Positions 59,617-64,000 of a DNA stretch of 64,000 nt are shown here, piece after piece. The notes beneath the pieces are model-generated. The model worked only from the letters and a program-made list of their open reading frames with translations, searched no databases and was not told where the DNA came from. Made by a program: the position numbers and the translations under genes. The DNA comes from a candidate division WOR-3 bacterium (GTDB lineage Bacteria; Hydrothermota; Hydrothermia; UBA1063): assembly GCA_039803545.1 (NCBI GenBank), contig JBDRYS010000001.1:561866-625865 (forward strand). The letters run 5' to 3'. Positions within the stretch are counted from its first letter, which is position 1, and the number at the start of each line of letters is the position of its first letter.

Positions 59617-61630
59617 TTTTCCCTCCTTTGAACCTCACTCTGATTAAATCCCTGTAATTCTTGCCCATCAGTTTAGCTAATAGAAAAATTGAGCTTCCCT
59701 GATATACTAAGTCAAACCCCTTTTCTGACTGGGAAATAGTCAAGATAGGGTAAAGGTATATATCCTCAAAATGGGAACCTTCTATGGATACGATCACTCC
59801 TAAAATCTCATCTGCGATTTCCAAACGATTCCTACCCTTTAAAAGGTATTCACTGTGGCTTATGTTTACGTTACTGCCATCAAAAACAAGAGTTGGCACT
59901 TCAAACTTTAAATTCAACTCAACACCAAGAAGGTGATCCAAATCCCCCTCGCTCTTTATTGTCAACCCTAAGTCAAATCCACCCTTAACCGGTGCAATAG
60001 TCTTAACAACACTCACCTTCACTTCCCTTTCCCCTTTTACTCTTCCCTGGCGCCTTAATTGAAGCACGTTTCGATTAAATTTATAATCAAATTCTCCCGC
60101 AACAAAGTCGCCTAACTCCTCATAACGGTTATATCTAAGGCCCTGCAAATCCAATTCCTTAGGAAGGAAATGGACGAAGAAGGAGTAACGAGGATACTTG
60201 TCATAGACCATCTCTTTGGCACTTTGTTCATCAATCCATTTCTCCTGTTCATGAATGGAAGCGACTCCTTCCTTAGGTGGCTCTCCGATTTTCACACCCA
60301 CATGATAGTGCTCAAAACGCCTTGTCAGGGTGTCCTGGAAATTATAAAGGTATTTAAAACTGGAAATCTCATAAATAGAGCCACCAAGATGGGGTATTAT
60401 TGTAAGCCTCAAATCCTTACTTTTTATGCTGATCTCCGGCCTACCATCTTTATTCAGGTCCTCCACCAGTCTTTCAGGACTCTTCACATTCCTGTCAACT
60501 TCAATGAGGTTGGAATATATCTCTTTTCTTAGATGGGGAAGGTATAAGCCCCCAAAAACTCCATGCCAGTAAGCATCGTTGCACTGAGCTCTGTAAAGAT
60601 TAATCTTTAATTTTCGAACCTTACTTGTAGAGAGAAGTTCTGAAAGATATAGCATCTTCTTGTGCATGTTGTTGGACTCTTCATATTTTACTAAGAAGTT
60701 CTTCCAAATACCACCCCTTACAAACCTCCTGTACTCATCGAAAATGCCCTCTGCTCGTAGCCTGTTTACAAACTTAATGAAATCCACGGCCCCATCCGCC
60801 GGAAGAGACCACTCACCCATTTCAAAATAGGAAGCGGTGGGAAGATAAATCCTACCAAGAGGAGAGAAAAATTTCATTGCCTCAGAATAGGTCATGGGCT
60901 CAATATCGTCGCTATTTAAAACTGCCTCAACAAAATTTCTAAGCCATCCTCTTTCATAAACCCATTCATAAGTCCCGGGCCAGAGCCCAAATTTTTCGCC
61001 ATCATCGAAGATTATAGCCATTTGGCCTGGAATATTCTTTATGTAGTCGATACTTTGATAAACCTCTCTAAAGGGGGTTAAATACCTGAGGGTCTCATCA
61101 ATGGGAAAAATGGCTAAGGTCTTCCCTTCCCCTTCTGTTACATAATACCCGTGCAGCTCCTCTTTCTTTTTTCCCGCAGAGAGAAAGTGAAAGTCGTCCA
61201 CAAGGACATATTTTATCCCGCTCTCAACGAGGGATTGGACAATATCTGATTCCCATACCCTTTCAGTCAACCACAGGCCTTTTGCATCGTAGTTGAAACG
61301 GTCTTTAATATAATCTTTGGCAAGCTTTATTTGCCCAATCCTATCCCTGTGGGGAATAGAGGCGAGTACAGGCTCATAAAAACCGCTAATCACCAGCTCT
61401 AATTGTCCCCTCAAGACCATCTCCCTTACCTTTTCGATGTATTCAGGGTGCTCTGCCTCAAAATACTCCCAAAGAGGACCGGTTGTGTGCATCGAAAACT
61501 TGAACTGTGGGTATTCATACATAATATCGAGGAAAGGCTTGTAACTGCGCTCAAAGGAGTGGTCAAAAACGTGTTTGAAATTTCCAACGGGTTGATGGTT
61601 ATGAACTCCAAATAGCAGTTTCTTCTTCAT
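59609..61630 (-). CDS. GH57 4-alpha-glucanotransferase / alpha-amylase
   Basis: The 673-residue protein starts KLLFGVHNHQPVGNFKHVF, has the nucleophile glutamate in GLWLTERVWESD (about residues 119-130) and the acid aspartate in IIFDDGEKFGLWPG (about 208-221), as in the Thermococcus 4-alpha-glucanotransferase. The C-terminal half (about 300-670) is the beta-sandwich domain typical of this subgroup. It moves maltooligosaccharide units between chains. There is no signal peptide, so it acts in the cytoplasm. The upstream GH57 gene ends eight bases away, with AAGGAGGT-like spacing. Confidence 0.88.
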   Translation of the reverse strand: MKKKLLFGVHNHQPVGNFKHVFDHSFERSYKPFLDIMYEYPQFKFSMHTTGPLWEYFEAEHPEYIEKVREMVLRGQLELVISGFYEPVLASIPHRDRIGQIKLAKDYIKDRFNYDAKGLWLTERVWESDIVQSLVESGIKYVLVDDFHFLSAGKKKEELHGYYVTEGEGKTLAIFPIDETLRYLTPFREVYQSIDYIKNIPGQMAIIFDDGEKFGLWPGTYEWVYERGWLRNFVEAVLNSDDIEPMTYSEAMKFFSPLGRIYLPTASYFEMGEWSLPADGAVDFIKFVNRLRAEGIFDEYRRFVRGGIWKNFLVKYEESNNMHKKMLYLSELLSTSKVRKLKINLYRAQCNDAYWHGVFGGLYLPHLRKEIYSNLIEVDRNVKSPERLVEDLNKDGRPEISIKSKDLRLTIIPHLGGSIYEISSFKYLYNFQDTLTRRFEHYHVGVKIGEPPKEGVASIHEQEKWIDEQSAKEMVYDKYPRYSFFVHFLPKELDLQGLRYNRYEELGDFVAGEFDYKFNRNVLQLRRQGRVKGEREVKVSVVKTIAPVKGGFDLGLTIKSEGDLDHLLGVELNLKFEVPTLVFDGSNVNISHSEYLLKGRNRLEIADEILGVIVSIEGSHFEDIYLYPILTISQSEKGFDLVYQGSSIFLLAKLMGKNYRDLIRVRFKGGKNA

Positions 61631-61638
61631 TTCACCTC

Positions 61639-63663
61639 CTACCAGATTTGATCGATTTCATCCTTCTGCAACTTATTAATTTTAAAGGAGCCAACTCGTG
61701 GATACCTTTCAGCAACCTCTTCACCTCTTACAATTAAATAAAACTTCAATTCCTTTGAATTACCGCACAAACCCAGGGGCAGGGCAATTTCCAGAACCTT
61801 CCGGTACGCAAATTCAACGCCCTCATAATTAGAACTATTCTGTTTCAAATCTATAACGATGTCGCTCCCGCCCTCGAAGTAGAGCTCCAATCTTTCGATG
61901 GAACGCCCTGGTTGTAACCTGAGCATTAAAAAGATCTTTTCATCATTAAAGCCGTAAACAATTTTCTCCAAAAAGTAACTTTTCACAACCATTTGACCTG
62001 TTGAAAAGGTGGAAACATCAAATTCACCAGCCCCTAAGTACTCGTAATAACTTTCCACGAGACCATCGATTTTGGGATTGATATAAGATACTGCCAAGAC
62101 AGAAGGGGTAATACTTTGAATCTCCTTTTTGATTGGTTCTTCAAGGAAATCGGGAACCTGGAGATTTGCAAGTTCGAGCGCTCTTTTTAAATGCTTTCTA
62201 AAAAGTTCATCAAACTCCCTAAAATACAGGGTAAAATTGTCGTCTCCATACCACCAAAACCAGTCAGACCCCTCGGCACACATCAATTCCTCTTCTGCCT
62301 GTGGGTTTAAATGACCTTTTAACATCGATTTAACCTGCGCTAAATATTTCCATGCCCTATTCTTCTCTTCATGCCCTACCCAGGTGGTAAAGTCTCCCCG
62401 GATCCAGGAACCTGGATGCAGATAATGTAAAGGCTCCGCCCCCTCCTCTGCTACTTCACTGAAGGTAGCGGTTTTTATACGGGTGCATTTGTTCAAAAGA
62501 CTGTATAATGTTTCTAGAAATTTAAGACCCCCATTGGGATAATTATCCCATGGGTTTTCACCATCGAGAATTATAGACACTATCCTATCCTCAACCTTGG
62601 AGAGGTCTCTTAACCTTTCAAAAAGGTCCAGGGCAGCTTCTACCTCACCCTGTCTTGTATATTCGAAGCCTATTTTGTCTGAAAGGATCCGATCCCTGAA
62701 AAAAATCTTTATACCATTTACGAGATAAGGCTTGTAAATCTTTTCTCTATCAAGGGTTCTGAGAGATTTGAAAAGGATTTCCTCGTCCGTTGCAATCCAT
62801 TTAATTCCGTACTCCCTGTAAATATCTACAGTGTCCATAGAAACCGAGCCTTCCGCAGGCCACATACCCTGGACCTTTACCTTCATTGTTTCAGCCATGA
62901 ATTGAACTGCCTTGGCTACTTGCCTCTTTGCATTTTCAGGTTCAGAAAAGGTAAAGTCGGGCTTACGGGTATTAGGGTTTGAAATTTCTGCATTCTTAGA
63001 ATTGCAAATTACAGGGAGAATCGGATGGTAATAAGGAGTCGTTGATATCTCAATATGTTTAGATTCGTGCAATTCTCTATAAAGATCAACGGTCTTTTTA
63101 ATCAGCGGAACCATCTCCTGGTAGAGCAGTTTGACATCTTCATCGCTGTATTTTTGGCCTTTCTTTCCAAGTTCTTTTAAAACGGGATGATTCTCGATAA
63201 TCAAGGGACTTACAGCACTAAATAGCCAGTAAAACTTCAAATCACGAAGATCCTGAAGGGTAAAATATTTCCACCGGGACTCAATTTCATGGGGTTTCCC
63301 CCTTTTTCTTAAAAGATAGTAATAACGGGGATATGGCCTAATTCTGGTCTTTTCGCTTACGTTAAAGAAATGAAAGAGGATAAATTTAATCTCTTCTTCC
63401 GTTAAAGAATCTGCAGGCTTTAACGCAAGATTTGTAAATTTGCACTCTGCCTTGCCTTCCGCATAGTCAAGAAGTTGCTCAATAAGAACGGGGACAAGGT
63501 TAAAGGTTACCTTAACTTCATCAAACTTTGAAAGAATATAAGGCATCTCATAGTACTCTCTCAGGGCATGCTGAAGGACCCAAGGCAAATAGTATACACG
63601 TCTGCCATTTTCATTCACAAAATAGGCAGGCTGGTGCATGTGCCAGAGGAAAAGTACCCTCAT
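61639..63663 (-). CDS. GH57 alpha-amylase/amylopullulanase-like protein
   Basis: The 674-residue protein starts VLFLWHMHQPAYF (motif 1) and has the nucleophile glutamate in QGMWPAEGSVSMD (about residues 264-276) and the acid aspartate in SIILDGENPWDNYPNGG (about 365-381), of the amylopullulanase-like GH57 branch. The last 120 residues look like a beta-rich carbohydrate-linked domain. No signal peptide is present. It overlaps the stop of the phosphohexomutase gene by four bases (ATGA). It is the third GH57 enzyme of the operon, probably breaking alpha-1,4 or alpha-1,6 links in stored glucan. Confidence 0.87.
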   Translation of the reverse strand: MRVLFLWHMHQPAYFVNENGRRVYYLPWVLQHALREYYEMPYILSKFDEVKVTFNLVPVLIEQLLDYAEGKAECKFTNLALKPADSLTEEEIKFILFHFFNVSEKTRIRPYPRYYYLLRKRGKPHEIESRWKYFTLQDLRDLKFYWLFSAVSPLIIENHPVLKELGKKGQKYSDEDVKLLYQEMVPLIKKTVDLYRELHESKHIEISTTPYYHPILPVICNSKNAEISNPNTRKPDFTFSEPENAKRQVAKAVQFMAETMKVKVQGMWPAEGSVSMDTVDIYREYGIKWIATDEEILFKSLRTLDREKIYKPYLVNGIKIFFRDRILSDKIGFEYTRQGEVEAALDLFERLRDLSKVEDRIVSIILDGENPWDNYPNGGLKFLETLYSLLNKCTRIKTATFSEVAEEGAEPLHYLHPGSWIRGDFTTWVGHEEKNRAWKYLAQVKSMLKGHLNPQAEEELMCAEGSDWFWWYGDDNFTLYFREFDELFRKHLKRALELANLQVPDFLEEPIKKEIQSITPSVLAVSYINPKIDGLVESYYEYLGAGEFDVSTFSTGQMVVKSYFLEKIVYGFNDEKIFLMLRLQPGRSIERLELYFEGGSDIVIDLKQNSSNYEGVEFAYRKVLEIALPLGLCGNSKELKFYLIVRGEEVAERYPRVGSFKINKLQKDEIDQIW

Positions 63664-64000
63664 TGTTCCTTAGCTTTCTCGATAATCCTCTTATAGGTCT
63701 TTAAAACCTTTTCCAATTCCTCTTTATCTTTAAACTGTGCATATATGCTTATAGAAGGATGATACTCCTCCGGCCTTATCAAAATCCATCCACTATCTTT
63801 AAAGATCTTAATGCCATCTACAAAGAGGCATTTTCTCCCTTGATGGATTCCGCAATTTCTCGCATGACGGTCCCTTTTTTCTCAAAAGAACATGGGATTC
63901 TCTCTTGATAAATTTCAAAAGGAGGAATACTTCTGGAAAGTTCTGCAATGTCGATTTTTGAAGAGGAGACAATTTCAAGAATCCTCCCAAAGGCAAACAT
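63660..64000 (-). pseudogene. Phosphomannomutase/phosphoglucomutase C-terminus with frameshift (partial)
   Basis: The minus strand encodes the end of an alpha-D-phosphohexomutase that begins beyond the window. Residues include ILEIVSSSKIDIAELSRSI and KKGTVMREIAESIKGENAS, and then the frame hits TAG at 63820-63818. Shifting by one base near 63821-63825 restores VDGIKIFKDSGWILIRPEEY and an ending that overlaps the next gene as ATGA. That is the family's normal phosphate-binding and C-terminal layout. A single missing T in a TTT run (read TTTT) explains it. The lost part would hold the phosphate-binding segment, so a true mutation would probably inactivate it; a sequencing or assembly error is as likely. 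Confidence 0.75.

Noticed and set aside
63815-63830. Programmed -1 frameshift in the phosphohexomutase gene
   Set aside because: The site (GCCTCTTTG) is not a good heptamer slip site, and no family use of frameshifting is known to me. A missing T explains it more simply.

Overview
The window looks like the genome of an anaerobic, probably thermophilic, fermentative bacterium with an outer membrane. Supporting signs are two pyruvate/2-oxoacid:ferredoxin oxidoreductase gene sets, three GH57 glucan enzymes, a DUF763 protein, a lipid A-type acyltransferase, outer-membrane barrel-like proteins, an SBBP beta-propeller protein and a secreted protein with a Por/T9SS-like C-terminal tail. This mix resembles uncultured thermophilic phyla such as WOR-3/Hydrothermae, but that placement is an inference. 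The DNA is moderately AT-rich and very compact: most operon neighbours overlap by 4-20 bases and convergent neighbours often overlap at their 3' ends.

Layout. 1-8.4 kb: bacterioferritin end, vWA lipoprotein, YbhN-like membrane protein, recX-mnmG, a GAF/HD-GYP protein with thiL, and recJ. 8.4-19 kb: tRNA-Gly(CCC), a tandem UspA protein, and two head-to-head POR gene sets; the rightward one continues into an M18 aminopeptidase and a DASS carboxylate transporter, a plausible peptide/amino-acid fermentation unit. 19-22.7 kb: thrS-infC-rpmI-ddl, with infC starting at ATT. 22.7-27 kb, leftward: zinc/manganese ABC transporter, glycosyltransferase, acyltransferase. 27-36.3 kb: a secreted protein apparently starting at ATA, ferritin-like protein plus endonuclease IV, DUF763, recF-dciA-gyrB, and an outer-membrane-like protein. 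36.3-39.5 kb: SBBP repeat protein followed by decayed sequence. 39.5-48.9 kb: a secreted PLD nuclease, tldD-tldE, alr, dnaB and a large coiled-coil membrane protein. 48.8-53.3 kb, leftward: mltG, ruvX, ROK kinase, and lipB-lpd. 53.3-56.2 kb: a DUF1232 protein and a type II restriction-modification pair. 56.2-64 kb, leftward: a sugar operon with a frameshifted phosphohexomutase end, three GH57 enzymes, galT and a sugar-1-phosphate nucleotidyltransferase.

The most interesting signals are: (1) a recurring promoter layout in which the -10 box lies 6-7 bases before the start codon, implying leaderless mRNAs. At two divergent gene pairs the two -35 hexamers abut exactly, so each lies inside the other promoter's spacer. 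(2) Non-standard starts: ATT for infC and apparently ATA for a secreted protein. (3) A helix-hairpin-helix-like motif in DUF763, which lies between endonuclease IV and recF. (4) A POR delta subunit fused to a shortened GltD-like module that has lost its nucleotide-binding glycines. (5) A restriction-modification pair whose methyltransferase carries a zinc-ribbon and a helix-turn-helix-like insert.
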